Counted from the stretch's first letter, positions 16,896-25,724 are shown. The stretch: 64,000 nt of DNA from Candidatus Cloacimonetes bacterium 4572_55 (GCA_002084765.1 NBMB01000020.1:5385-69384); one strand, 5' to 3'. The notes: generated by a model not told the origin, from the letters alone. Numbers and translations are program-made.

Positions 16896-17672
16896 TTACG
16901 GATTTCTTTCCACCGTGGTCATCTGAAAAACCGCATCAATCGCCTGAGTGCGGTCGATCTCTACGGTTTGAGTCGCTGTCTGATAACGAGAGTCGAAGCA
17001 GATCAAATCCATTGTGGAAGATACGACCCATGTCGCCACCTCTTCCGGTTCAGATTCGTCTGTCTCTATGATCGTTTCTCCCAGCGGCAATTCATCCGCG
17101 GAATTGATATAGAATTCGCCGTTCTCATCGGTGATTTTGAAATAGGGCGTATCGTCGTCAATCTCGTCCACCGGGCGATCGATACAGACCAAAATATATC
17201 CATTGTAACTTGCCGCCTGCATCAGGCAGCGATATATATTCGCTGTCAAATCCTCGCGGATAGTTCTGGTATGAAGCCCCATATCAAACGTTTCATTGAT
17301 CAGCTCTATCAATTCCTTTTCGCCAGTCCAATCAAGAAAAGTGATCCTCACGGAATTGCGAAATGAGACCGTGAATCGCAGAGTGGTCTCCTTGTCAAAT
17401 GGATTCGGAAAATTTTGATACAACTCGTCATCCTGGAGAACGGTTTTGTCGATCTCGTTGTCCACGCCCGGGTCGGACGCTGGCTGAGACGATGCGTCAA
17501 GAAAATTCCCAAGATGAATTTTTGCCCCGACAATAGGTTGTCCCTCCGAGTCCACTACCTGCCCGTAGATTCCTGGAAAGCGTTCGTCGTCGTCGTCGCT
17601 GTTGCAAGATACCCCGAGCCCAATCGCGCACCAGCCCAAAAATAGTAAAATGATCATACTTTTTCGTCGCAC
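16896..17672 (-). CDS. Lipoprotein with carboxypeptidase-regulatory-like domain and internal NFPNPF motif
   Basis: GTG at 17672 is chosen because GGAG sits seven bases upstream; the frame extends further to 17714. The product (about 258 residues) has a lipobox LGVSC and acidic start CNSDDDDERF, then IYGQVVDSEGQPIVGAKIHL, the first strands of a carboxypeptidase-D regulatory-like beta sandwich. Residues around 80-110 read ELYQNFPNPFDKETTLRFTV, which looks like the opening of a FlgD-like/type-IX sorting domain, yet it lies mid-protein and is followed by about 140 residues including another sandwich-like part (YFKITDENGEFYINSADELP). The function is unknown; probably a surface or periplasmic lipoprotein. 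Confidence 0.65.
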   Translation of the reverse strand: MRRKSMIILLFLGWCAIGLGVSCNSDDDDERFPGIYGQVVDSEGQPIVGAKIHLGNFLDASSQPASDPGVDNEIDKTVLQDDELYQNFPNPFDKETTLRFTVSFRNSVRITFLDWTGEKELIELINETFDMGLHTRTIREDLTANIYRCLMQAASYNGYILVCIDRPVDEIDDDTPYFKITDENGEFYINSADELPLGETIIETDESEPEEVATWVVSSTMDLICFDSRYQTATQTVEIDRTQAIDAVFQMTTVERNP

Positions 17673-17747
17673 AATCTCTCTCCTTCCATAGTTCGTGAAT
17701 AGTAGCGGTTCCATTGTTGTGTTTGCTCATTTTTGAGCTTCATCGAT

Positions 17748-17792
17748 AACAGGTTTGACCTGTTTGTTCAGGCGGGAGTGACGCGCTCCCGC
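17748..17792. other. Two adjacent perfect hairpins between convergent/co-directional genes
   Basis: AACAGGT-TTG-ACCTGTT (17748-17764) and GCGGGAG-TGACGCG-CTCCCGC (17772-17792) are separated by seven bases. On the plus strand the second is followed by GGATTTTTG, a weak terminator-like tail. On the minus strand, which carries both flanking genes, no T-run follows, so a role in transcript ends or mRNA stability downstream of the CocE-type gene is only a guess. Confidence 0.5.
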
Positions 17793-17819
17793 GGATTTTT
17801 GTTTATCACATTTACCGAC

Positions 17820-19772
17820 CTACCGGATCAGAACCATTCGCTGCGTCTTTGTTCCGAGCGATGTTTGTAGTGCCATGAGATAGACGCCGCTACGGGCTTG
17901 CTTTCCGTGCCTATCGATTCCATCCCAAGCGACCTCAAACCCTCCAGCCTGATGTTGCCGATCTGCCAGCCGCTTTACCAATCGTCCCGACACATCATAG
18001 ATCGAGACGCTCGCTCGACCGCTTTTCACCATTGCATAACGGATCACGGTGTGGTCTGCAAATGGGTTTGGATAGTTGACAATATCCAGAACAGGCAGGC
18101 TTTGGATCGGCGGCGCATCCTCAACCGAGATGAATTCGTCGGAAACAGGCAGGATCAATCGAGAGGGATAGGTCGATCCAAAATATACGGCGTTTCGAGC
18201 TGTGACAAACTCTTCTGGAAATCGAGAGAAAGGCGCACCAGTGTTTGGATTAACCGCAAATCGGTCGTAATTGCTGCTGGAAATATCCACTCGAATCTGA
18301 TGACCGATATTAAAGACGATAGCTGCGCTCCATAAATCGATATCAAATTCGTATATCTCGCCCGGCGTCAAGAAATCTTCTTGGGAAAAGCTATTTCGGT
18401 GGCGGGCGCGGATAATGCCGTCTCCGATCAAAATCGATCGTCCATCGGGGTAGACGTCGCATAATTTCGCGGTAAAGTCTGTATCGACCGCATCGGACGA
18501 CGCCCATAGTTTGACTTTTATTTTACCTGCAACATCGACCGGTTCCGTGAGCGGCTCCGTAGTAAATGTCAGCACGTCGGCGCGGCTCTCTACGGATGAC
18601 TGGTCGTATGGTCCCATATCTCCATGCAAATTGCGTCCCCCGATTGTCGGCGCAGGATCTGTCGGGTCAAAAATAAAATCGAGACTATCTGATTGGAGAA
18701 CCGGAGAGTCGGAGTTGAGCGATCCGTCCGGGTAGAGATAAAAATTCATATCGGTTATTCCATCGGGGGGCCATGTCTCGGAAGTCCGCCATTCATTTCC
18801 CGGAGACCCTGGATCGTCCACATCGCCCATCGAGTAATATCGAACCGCGGGTTCGTCCATTATGCCGGTTTCCTCTCCTTTCATCCAGTAATTGAACCAC
18901 GCTACCCCAAGCATTAAAATCTGGGTCGTGCTAAGCACGGCATTCTCTGGAAAAACCAGCTCCCCGATCTCCTGCCCCCAATCCATGTGGGTATAGGGAC
19001 CCATGAGCAGCTTTTGATTTCCGTGCGCGCCTGATACTCCGTTGGCATGTAAACCGAGAAAGCTGTTGACCGTACCTTCGCAAAAAATATCATGCCATCC
19101 GCCGATAAAAAAAGCCGGCACGTTGACCGCGTCATATCGGGTCTCGACATTCACTTGATCCCAAAATTCGCTATACACCGCGTGAGACTCAATTTCCGGT
19201 AAGAGATACGTCTCCTCCAAGCCGCCGATCCAATTCTCGACCAGTCGCTCGCGATACGCGCCGCCCTGATACGCGGCTTGTTCATAGATATTGCTTGCCG
19301 CTACAATCGGAACCTGGCAAACCAAATGAGGCGGAGTCGCTCCAGCCATCATTGTTTGAGTAATGCCCATGGCAGACGCTCCAATCGTGCCGACCTGACC
19401 GTCGGACCAGGATTGCTCAGCGATCCACTCAACCGTGTCGTATCCGTCTTGGCGCACCCCCCAACCGTCATCCTCAAACAGGCGGGCAACGCCTTCGGAA
19501 TCATACCGTCCTCGCGTGTCTTGAAGGACAATGGTGTATCCCAGTATGTCGCACACTGCGACCAATTGATCCGCCTCCAAGGCGTCCTCACGACCATAAG
19601 GCGTTCGTATCAAAACGCTTGGATACGAGCCAGGAAAACTCGGTCTGTAAATATCCGTCGCGAGGTGAATCTCGTCGCGCATCGGCATCATCACTGTTTC
19701 AAATTCGTATGCCATCCCGTCGAGAGAGGATAGCAAAATGATCAAAATCACAAAAAACATCGCTTTACGCAT
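17820..19772 (-). CDS. CocE/NonD-family alpha/beta hydrolase with C-terminal YPNPF sorting domain
   Basis: ATG at 19772 follows GGAGGAG by six bases. The 650-residue protein has a signal peptide (MFFVILIILLSSLDGMA), then an X-Pro dipeptidyl-peptidase-like alpha/beta hydrolase: MMPMRDEIHLATDIYRP, TIVLQDTRGRYDSEG, nucleophile Ser in GQVGTIGASAMGITQTMMA, FFIGGWHDIFCEGT and the His-bearing LLMGPYTHMDWGQ. A C-terminal galactose-binding-like beta domain (PeptidaseS15_C) follows. The last 90 residues form a FlgD-Ig/type-IX-like module: NYPNPFADHTVIRYAM, VSIYDVSGRLVKRL, GVYLMALQT. It is likely secreted or cell-surface and cleaves acyl or peptide bonds; the substrate (cocaine-esterase, acylase or dipeptidase type) cannot be read. 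Confidence 0.9.
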   Translation of the reverse strand: MRKAMFFVILIILLSSLDGMAYEFETVMMPMRDEIHLATDIYRPSFPGSYPSVLIRTPYGREDALEADQLVAVCDILGYTIVLQDTRGRYDSEGVARLFEDDGWGVRQDGYDTVEWIAEQSWSDGQVGTIGASAMGITQTMMAGATPPHLVCQVPIVAASNIYEQAAYQGGAYRERLVENWIGGLEETYLLPEIESHAVYSEFWDQVNVETRYDAVNVPAFFIGGWHDIFCEGTVNSFLGLHANGVSGAHGNQKLLMGPYTHMDWGQEIGELVFPENAVLSTTQILMLGVAWFNYWMKGEETGIMDEPAVRYYSMGDVDDPGSPGNEWRTSETWPPDGITDMNFYLYPDGSLNSDSPVLQSDSLDFIFDPTDPAPTIGGRNLHGDMGPYDQSSVESRADVLTFTTEPLTEPVDVAGKIKVKLWASSDAVDTDFTAKLCDVYPDGRSILIGDGIIRARHRNSFSQEDFLTPGEIYEFDIDLWSAAIVFNIGHQIRVDISSSNYDRFAVNPNTGAPFSRFPEEFVTARNAVYFGSTYPSRLILPVSDEFISVEDAPPIQSLPVLDIVNYPNPFADHTVIRYAMVKSGRASVSIYDVSGRLVKRLADRQHQAGGFEVAWDGIDRHGKQARSGVYLMALQTSLGTKTQRMVLIR

Positions 19773-20122
19773 AGCAAACTCCTCCATGCTGTGGTTATTA
19801 GATAATAGAAAATGGGATTAAATAAAGTAAATAAATTATATATAGATATTTATATTATATATAAATTCTATCAATGTATGCGATTTTTCACATTTTTGGT
19901 AGCAGTACTTTTATGCAATATAGCTCGTCTCGTGGGAAGTCGCAACAAAATTCGAGCCTCTCGCCTCTGTTTCTGGGCGACGGATGAATCTCGGGGCTGG
20001 ATAGAAATCTCTCTTTTGACGAGAATTATAAGCAACCTCCAGATAATGAGTTTCGTATAGCCTGCAAGATCGTGTAAATTTTTTATCGATTTTTCATTGA
20101 TATTTTGTTTGGAGGTGTAAAA
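19773..20122. other. Intergenic region with AT-rich stretch and GC-richer block
   Basis: The first 100 bases are AT-rich (TATATATAGATATTTATATT) and likely hold the promoter of the minus-strand hydrolase gene. A GC-richer block at about 19920-20050 contrasts sharply with its surroundings. It encodes no convincing protein in any frame; on the minus strand it reads PRDSSVAQKQRREARILLR, which looks like a non-coding dispersed element. No RNA family was recognised. Confidence 0.4.
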
Positions 20123-20575
20123 ATGGAACCAAATGAGAAAACGACACAAGAAGCCGCCTCGTGCCCATGTGAGAATGGGAATGTGAGTGTGAATGAGAAT
20201 AAGAGTGAAAAATGCGAGTGTGGATGCGGATGTGAATGTGGGTGTAATTCAAAAGAAACAAAGTATTTCCGAGTCATATTTAATGGGATGGAGATAAAAA
20301 ATCCCGTTATCAACTTCCTGGTCGGCTGCTCGGTCATCCTGTTGTTATTGACCTTACTCTCCTTTATCATCTCTGTGGTATTGCCGTTCATCGGCACTGT
20401 AGTCAGCTTTGCCTTAGGCGTAGCCGGCGTCATGCTGATCGCTGTGATTATCGGCTTAGTATTGTTACTTTTTGCCAGCCCGCTGATCGCTCTCATCGCT
20501 TTCCCTTTCGTCATTACGATTCGTGAAAATAAAAAGAACGCCGCGACAAAAAATCAACCGGTGAAAACCTGTTGA
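20123..20575 (+). CDS. Small membrane protein with Cys-rich N-terminus
   Basis: The ATG at 20123 follows GGAGGT by six bases. The 150-residue product starts with a hydrophilic segment holding about ten cysteines, ending in the dense cluster CECGCGCECGCN near residues 35-46. Two long hydrophobic segments follow (about 65-90 and 93-130; VGCSVILLLLTLLSFIISVV and FALGVAGVMLIAVIIGLVLL) and a basic tail ending KTC. The layout suggests an inner-membrane protein with a cytoplasmic metal-binding or redox-active Cys tail. No family was recognised. A strong terminator lies just downstream, so it is probably a single-gene unit. Confidence 0.7.
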   Translation: MEPNEKTTQEAASCPCENGNVSVNENKSEKCECGCGCECGCNSKETKYFRVIFNGMEIKNPVINFLVGCSVILLLLTLLSFIISVVLPFIGTVVSFALGVAGVMLIAVIIGLVLLLFASPLIALIAFPFVITIRENKKNAATKNQPVKTC

Positions 20576-20605
20576 TTGACGAAAGGGTCAATAAGTGCCT
20601 CTCTT

Positions 20606-20647
20606 AAAAAAAAATCGTCCTTGATTTCTCAGGGACGATTTTTTTTT
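20606..20647. terminator. Bidirectional intrinsic terminator
   Basis: A hairpin with stem TCGTCCTT/AGGGACGA (one G-U pair) and loop GATTTCTC is flanked by nine A on the left and nine T on the right. It can end transcription of the Cys-rich gene (plus) and of the histidine kinase (minus). Confidence 0.9.
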
Positions 20648-20648
20648 G

Positions 20649-20683
20649 CGATCCGCAGATTACGAACTGATAATTAAAGAGTT
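20649..20683 (-). repeat. Copy of the interspersed TAATCTGCGGAT repeat
   Basis: The minus strand reads AACTCTTTAATTATCAGTTCG followed by TAATCTGCGGATCG, matching the left flank and core of the copies at 26559 and 29014 but lacking the middle units. Confidence 0.75.
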
Positions 20684-20695
20684 ATGCTATGAAAT

Positions 20696-23248
20696 TTATC
20701 TTTCTATCTCGCCGATTAAGGTTTCAATATTAAAAGGTTTGGTTACATAACCCTTGACGTTATGGTTTTCTTGTGCAAATTCTTTCAGCCGTTCCTCCGG
20801 AAGAGCACTGCACAAAATAACGGGAATGGTCGCGTCTTCCTCAGAGATCAACCGGATCATCGGCTCCAAGTCAAACAGTTGTAAGTCGAGAATCACCAGA
20901 TTCGGACTCAGCATCTGGAGAAAGCGCAGGCCGGTTCTCCCATCCTTAGCGACAGTGACCTGATACTTTTTCTGCTCCAGCAGAAAGCTGATTAAAGCTC
21001 CGGTCATCTGATCGTTTTCGATGAGCAGTACCGATTTGATCGATTCTTTTTTTCGGACACGGCGCTCAATCGGTAGAGCTACCAGAAAACAGCTTCCCTT
21101 ATCCGGTTCGCTCTCCACTTCGATAACCCCGTGATGCGCGTCGATATATCGCTTGCTGATCGCCAAACCGTGTCCGATACCGTCCGAAATGTCGTCCATA
21201 CTTTTGCGCACCTGATAAAAAGGATTGAATATTTTTTCCTGTTCTTCCAGGGGAATGCCGCGCCCTCGGTCGCAGACAGTGACTGCCACCCATTGATTAT
21301 CCCGTTCTTCCGGCTGTTTGGAATCATTCTTTTTTTCAGACCTCTGAAGCCGGTCAAGATCATCAATTTTTGCTGTTACTTGAATGGAGATACGGCTTTT
21401 TGGAGAATATTTGACAGCGTTAGTCAACAAATTTTCGACCACCTGTTGGATACGCTCAGGATCGACTTTGATAATCACACTCTTGAGTTCGGTAGAGACA
21501 TTGTAATGGTAGTCAAAATTGACCCCTATGTATCGGTCTGTGATCAACTGACGCACCAGCATGGCGTTATTGGTCTCCATGCCGAAAAAAAGCCGGTACG
21601 CGTTGACCTCTCGGAATTGATACTTTTCCAGGTCGCTTTTCAAACGGGCGACGGTAAGAAGCTCGTCCACCAGCCGCTGTTCTCGATCGATCGCGTGGAT
21701 GATCTCCTTCAGAAAAATCTCCTGTTGCTCTCTGCTAAGCTCATTATCCAACATCATGGATGCATACCCAAGGATAGGCGTCAACGGCGTCCTCAACTCA
21801 TGGCTGATCGCGTTGATAAAATTGGATTTTGCCTGCTCCAATTTTTGGGATTCAGTCACGTCTCGGAAGACCATCACCACGCCAATCACCTCCCTGTTTT
21901 CTTTACGAATCGGCGCAGCACTGTCTGTGATATGAAAATGTCTACCAGACTTGGAGATCAATTTGGCGCGGGTTTGCAACCCCGTGACTCTTCCCGTTTT
22001 CAAAGCCTGATCAACCGGATTCGGCATAGGTCGTCCGCCGATACTGTCTATGATTACGCACACCTCGTTGATCGGTTTATTGAGAGCTTGCTGGATGGTC
22101 CAGCCGGTCATACTCTCGGATACCGGATTCATCCGGATGACCCGTCCCTCGTTATTCGTCACGATAACAGCGTCGCCGATGCTATTTAGGGTGATGGAAA
22201 GATTCCGCTCGCTCTTACGCAGAGCCTCCTCCGCCTGTTTTTGCTGGGTGATATTTCGTCCGATCGCTTGAAACCCGACAATCTTTTTTTTCTCCATAAC
22301 CAGTTGCACACTTTGACCCAACCAAATTTCTTCCCCCTTTTTGGCGATCAGCGGAATCTCCAGATAGCTTTTTGGCACCCGTTCTATAAATTGCTTTTTG
22401 TACATCCGCTTGACCCTGGGACGATAATCTTTTCGAATCAGGTCCAGATAAAATTTCCCGACAAATTCGTTCTGAGAATAGCCGAAGGTGTGAGCCGCTG
22501 TGGGATTGATATAAACAAAATACCCCCTGACATTCGTTTCATAAATAAAATCGCCTGCATTCTCTACAAAATAGCGATATCGCTCTTGGGTCTCTCGTAG
22601 CGCCATCTCAGCGGCTTTACGCTTGGTGATATCCTCGATTTTACCCTCAAAATAAAGAAATTTCCCCTTCTCGTCAAAGACCGATCTCGCGTTTTCTCGA
22701 ACAAATATAGACTTGCCATCTTTGGTAAGCCACTCGCTCTCAAATCCGATCACCTCGCCATGGTTTTTCATAATGCGGATAAATCTTTTTCGATCCTCCG
22801 GGTTCTTATAGCCTCCCTGGCTGATATTCAATTCGGAAAGCCGTTCAAGGCTTTTATAGCCCATCATCCGACACAGTGCAGTATTGGCAATGAGAATCCT
22901 GCCTCCCAATGTGGTGCGATAAATGCCGTTTAAGCTCCGCTCGAACAGATGGCGATAATTCTCCTCGCTTTTCTGCAACGCCTCTTTTGAGAGCTTATGC
23001 TCAGAAATCTCCGCCTTTAGCTCTCTGTTGATCTTATTCAATTCATTGGTGTGATGCCGATGAATTCGACGATACAGCGTAAAAATTGGTATCGTGAGCA
23101 ATAGGAAAAAAACAACCGCCCATGACGATATGATAAATTCTCCCGAATGTCGATATGATCGAAACAGATAGCTCGTGACAACAACTGCGTAACTCGCAAT
23201 TGATATGAAAAAAACGTTAATCCATTTTTTTTGTTTGCCGTTAATCAT
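20696..23248 (-). CDS. Hybrid histidine kinase with three PAS domains and C-terminal receiver
   Basis: ATG at 23248 is chosen (AGGAA upstream; a TTG extension exists to 23263). About 850 residues. Two membrane helices at the N-terminus (WINVFFISIASYAVVVTSYL; FIISSWAVVFFLLLTIPIFT) are followed by a short coiled coil and three PAS/PAC units (about 100-215, 225-345, 350-470; NYRHLFERSLNGIYRT, RYRYFVENAGDFIYET, SITLNSIGDAVIVT). HisKA then carries the phospho-His near 483 in AISHELRTPLTPILGYASMM; the HATPase boxes are NLLTNAVKYSP (N), VCDRGRGIPLEEQEKIF (G1) and GIGHGLAISKRYIDAHHG (G2). The receiver (about 738-850) has the phospho-acceptor Asp in LVILDLQL. No partner regulator is adjacent, so the output is unknown. 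Confidence 0.93.
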   Translation of the reverse strand: MINGKQKKWINVFFISIASYAVVVTSYLFRSYRHSGEFIISSWAVVFFLLLTIPIFTLYRRIHRHHTNELNKINRELKAEISEHKLSKEALQKSEENYRHLFERSLNGIYRTTLGGRILIANTALCRMMGYKSLERLSELNISQGGYKNPEDRKRFIRIMKNHGEVIGFESEWLTKDGKSIFVRENARSVFDEKGKFLYFEGKIEDITKRKAAEMALRETQERYRYFVENAGDFIYETNVRGYFVYINPTAAHTFGYSQNEFVGKFYLDLIRKDYRPRVKRMYKKQFIERVPKSYLEIPLIAKKGEEIWLGQSVQLVMEKKKIVGFQAIGRNITQQKQAEEALRKSERNLSITLNSIGDAVIVTNNEGRVIRMNPVSESMTGWTIQQALNKPINEVCVIIDSIGGRPMPNPVDQALKTGRVTGLQTRAKLISKSGRHFHITDSAAPIRKENREVIGVVMVFRDVTESQKLEQAKSNFINAISHELRTPLTPILGYASMMLDNELSREQQEIFLKEIIHAIDREQRLVDELLTVARLKSDLEKYQFREVNAYRLFFGMETNNAMLVRQLITDRYIGVNFDYHYNVSTELKSVIIKVDPERIQQVVENLLTNAVKYSPKSRISIQVTAKIDDLDRLQRSEKKNDSKQPEERDNQWVAVTVCDRGRGIPLEEQEKIFNPFYQVRKSMDDISDGIGHGLAISKRYIDAHHGVIEVESEPDKGSCFLVALPIERRVRKKESIKSVLLIENDQMTGALISFLLEQKKYQVTVAKDGRTGLRFLQMLSPNLVILDLQLFDLEPMIRLISEEDATIPVILCSALPEERLKEFAQENHNVKGYVTKPFNIETLIGEIER

Positions 23249-23402
23249 TATTTTTCCTAACAAGAGTTCCTAATCAAGAGAAAAGAAAAAAAAATAGCCC
23301 TATTTCCATAATCATTTTCGTCCAGAAGACACATTTCAGATTTGAAATATGCAATAAAAATTTAAATATACAAAAAATTAATATTATAACGAATTATTTA
23401 AG

Positions 23403-23759
23403 CTAATCACTTCCAATAATTATTTTATTATCAGAAACTATTCTATCGGTCTCCTCCCGAATCCAGTTGAGATACGCGAGACTGCCCGCGCGTATCGGCA
23501 ATGCGATCGCCTCCGGCATGTTGTAAGAATGCAGCGCGTTTATACGTTCGATCAGCTCATCGACTCTCTGATCGATTGTTTTAATAATCAACAGCAATTC
23601 AGAATCATGCCGTGCCGTGCCTTCCCAGTAATAAAAAGATTGAATATTCGGTATCAGATTGACGCATGCCGCCAACCGTTCCTCCACCAATTTTTGAGCG
23701 ATCCTCTTGCCTTCTTCCTCGGAAGAAGCGGTTGTCAAAACAACGACGCATCTTGTCAT
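23403..23759 (-). CDS. cutA: Divalent-cation tolerance protein CutA
   Basis: ATG at 23759 follows GGAGG by five to six bases. The 118-residue product matches CutA1 trimeric ferredoxin-fold proteins: VVVLTTASSEEEGKRIAQKL, EERLAACVNLIPNIQSFYYW, ELLLIIKTIDQRVDELIERI and LHSYNMPEAIALPI. CutA proteins are linked to copper tolerance in E. coli but their molecular role is unsettled. A perfect 10-bp palindrome lies about 50 bp upstream. Confidence 0.95.
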   Translation of the reverse strand: MTRCVVVLTTASSEEEGKRIAQKLVEERLAACVNLIPNIQSFYYWEGTARHDSELLLIIKTIDQRVDELIERINALHSYNMPEAIALPIRAGSLAYLNWIREETDRIVSDNKIIIGSD

Positions 23760-23810
23760 ATCTGCCTCCCACAAAATTTACTTGCATTTTTTCTTTTCAA
23801 GTATATAATT

Positions 23811-23836
23811 CACACAGATCAAAATCGATCTGTGTG
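23811..23836. promoter_or_regulatory. Perfect palindrome upstream of cutA, candidate operator
   Basis: CACACAGATC, six bases AAAATC, GATCTGTGTG. There is no T-run on either side, so it is not a terminator. It lies between the divergent cutA and CNNM/CBS genes, next to an AT-rich TATATA that could be the cutA -10 region. The rest of this 320-bp gap (23837-24081) holds nothing recognisable apart from the TTG start region of the CNNM gene. Confidence 0.55.
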
Positions 23837-24081
23837 TTAAATTAATTAAACGCTCTGTTATGGCAATTAAAAAAAGTTTGAAATCACTAAAAATATGAAA
23901 AGGTTAAGGAAAGTTAAAGAAAAACGATAGTGAATCGATGCAAACCGTTTTAAAAAAATCAGCGTAACCGTAAAAATCCCCTATATCTAAAAAACTCAGG
24001 TTATGAGATATACCTACTTAAAATCGACGAACTACTGCTCCGGCGGTCAGCCTGATCTCGACTCTTTCAGGAGAAAACTGA

Positions 24082-25362
24082 TTGGAAAGTGAATTATTAA
24101 TTTCGGTTGGATTGAAGGTCGCTGTTGGCGTCGCCTTTTTTTCCTCAGTGCTTTTTGTCTCTCCAGGATTTGCCATTTACCTCAAAATGCTTTACGAATC
24201 GGTATCTGACGAAGAACGCGCGCAAGTCCCTTACAATGTGATCAAAGACTTCCGCCTGCTTATGATCGTTTTCGCCACTGCGCGCCTGATATTGATCTCC
24301 ATACTCATTTCCGGCTCCATTCTCTTGCTGACGGCTGTGCGCCTTCCCATTCTCAATTTATGGAATGTTGCGATTATTTTTATGTCGGCAGTCGTCTTGA
24401 TTTTACTCTCCGAAGTCGCTTCCGAGAGCCTCATCATTCGACCCCAATCCAAACTTTCTGCGGTTCTCGGTTATCTCATTCTTTTGTTTTATTATCTCAC
24501 AGCTCCCGTTGTCAAAACTATTATGCAGGTATCAAAACAGTTGACCAACAATCTGATCCCGACCGAGACCAATTCCAATGACGATAGTAAGGATTTGGAA
24601 CAGATGATCGAGGAGGAACGAGTCCGTTCCCAATTGGAAGAAGATGAACTGAAAATGATCGACGGAATCGTAGACTTGCATCAGATGACAATCAAAGAGG
24701 TGATGGTGCCGCGCATTGACGTGCAATTTATTGATATGAACAGCTCCTACGAACAGGCGGTTCAGTTCATTGATAAGCAAGGCTACTCTCGGATACCCTC
24801 GTATGACGGCACAGTCGATAATATTGTTGGAATCCTGTACGCCAAAGACCTGTTGAAATCCTCTGCAGCCAATGACTCCGACTCTATCAAAAACCAGTTG
24901 CGTCCCGCGCACTTTGTGCCGGATAGCAAAAACGTGACCGAGATGCTGAGAGAATTTCTCCAGAAAAGAGTGCATCTCGCTGTTGTGATCGACGAATACG
25001 GCGGCACGGCTGGGTTGATTACATTGGAAGATATTCTTGAAGAGATCGTCGGAGAGATTCAAGACGAGCATGACTTTGAAGAGCCGTTATTCAAAAAAAT
25101 TGATGAAAATACCTACCAATTCGACGCCAAAATCGATCTGGACGACCTGGGCGAAATCATCGGACATGAATTTAGCGAAGATGAAGATTTCGAGACCCTG
25201 GGGGGGTTAATTCTGGATCGTATCGGACGCGTCCCTAACAAAGACGAAACTCTAATTATCGAAGGTATCCACATAAAAATCGAAAAGGTCGACGGGAGGC
25301 GTATCTCCTGGGTTCGAATTAAATTGAACGCCCACAAAGCGTCGGAGCCAAAACCGGAATGA
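24082..25362 (+). CDS. CNNM/CBS-domain transporter-like membrane protein (CorC/HlyC family)
   Basis: The start is TTG at 24082, eight bases after AGGAG. The 426-residue protein has a DUF21/CNNM-like membrane part with about four helices (residues 5-150), a cytoplasmic linker (MIEEERVRSQLEEDELKMI, GIVDLHQMTIKEVMVPRIDV) leading to a CBS pair (about 205-330; YSRIPSYDGTVDNIVGILYA, LAVVIDEYGGTAGLITLEDI) and a C-terminal CorC_HlyC domain (EEIVGEIQDEHD to RISWVRIKL). Family members are implicated in magnesium or cobalt export or homeostasis, often by nucleotide binding to the CBS pair; haemolysin activity is historical. The membrane region is more divergent than the CBS part. Confidence 0.9.
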   Translation: MESELLISVGLKVAVGVAFFSSVLFVSPGFAIYLKMLYESVSDEERAQVPYNVIKDFRLLMIVFATARLILISILISGSILLLTAVRLPILNLWNVAIIFMSAVVLILLSEVASESLIIRPQSKLSAVLGYLILLFYYLTAPVVKTIMQVSKQLTNNLIPTETNSNDDSKDLEQMIEEERVRSQLEEDELKMIDGIVDLHQMTIKEVMVPRIDVQFIDMNSSYEQAVQFIDKQGYSRIPSYDGTVDNIVGILYAKDLLKSSAANDSDSIKNQLRPAHFVPDSKNVTEMLREFLQKRVHLAVVIDEYGGTAGLITLEDILEEIVGEIQDEHDFEEPLFKKIDENTYQFDAKIDLDDLGEIIGHEFSEDEDFETLGGLILDRIGRVPNKDETLIIEGIHIKIEKVDGRRISWVRIKLNAHKASEPKPE

Positions 25363-25404
25363 TCCGTTCGGATCAATTCTGCAGAGTTCGATTAAAAATG
25401 GGGA

Positions 25405-25577
25405 GGGTTGTTCATTGTTGCGACCGCGGCGCATTCCGAGACCGCTATCAAATCTATATCGGGAAAATCGGCTTTAATCCGCTTCACGGCTTCTCGGAAT
25501 GTCCGTGAGCCGTATCCACCACCAACACATCCACATGCGCGGAGACCAATTTCTGAACCCGTTCCAACGCTTGATTT
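25405..25577 (-). pseudogene. guaB: Decayed fragment of canonical IMP dehydrogenase
   Basis: The minus strand reads NQALERVQKLVSAHVDVLV then VDTAHGHS, a near-perfect match to the GuaB NAD/IMP-site strand (VDVLVVDTAHGHS), then shifts frame and continues REAVKRIKADFPDIDLIA, again GuaB. After that similarity fades, with a possible trace of VAT. There is no start, no catalytic loop and no stop in place, so it is a relic of about 55 codons. It does not derive from the tandem IMPDH at 53705-56548, whose equivalent segment reads VDALVLDIANGYL. The rest of this gap (25363-25404 and 25578-25724) is AT-rich with no gene seen. Confidence 0.8.
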
Positions 25578-25724
25578 TTAAATTCTTATTTCCCCTCAAT
25601 ATTTCGTTATCAAAAAATTTTGGAATATCTGGATGATTTGAGTGTAGATTTCAAGTTTCACTCGATAAATTTACGGATTTTATTTGATTGAGTTTGATTG
25701 AGAATAGAATAAAGGAGCGCGTGT

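Noticed and set aside
21131-22189. Long open frame on the plus strand (about 350 codons)
   Set aside because: It lies wholly opposite the histidine kinase gene, whose PAS, HisKA and ATPase motifs are unambiguous.
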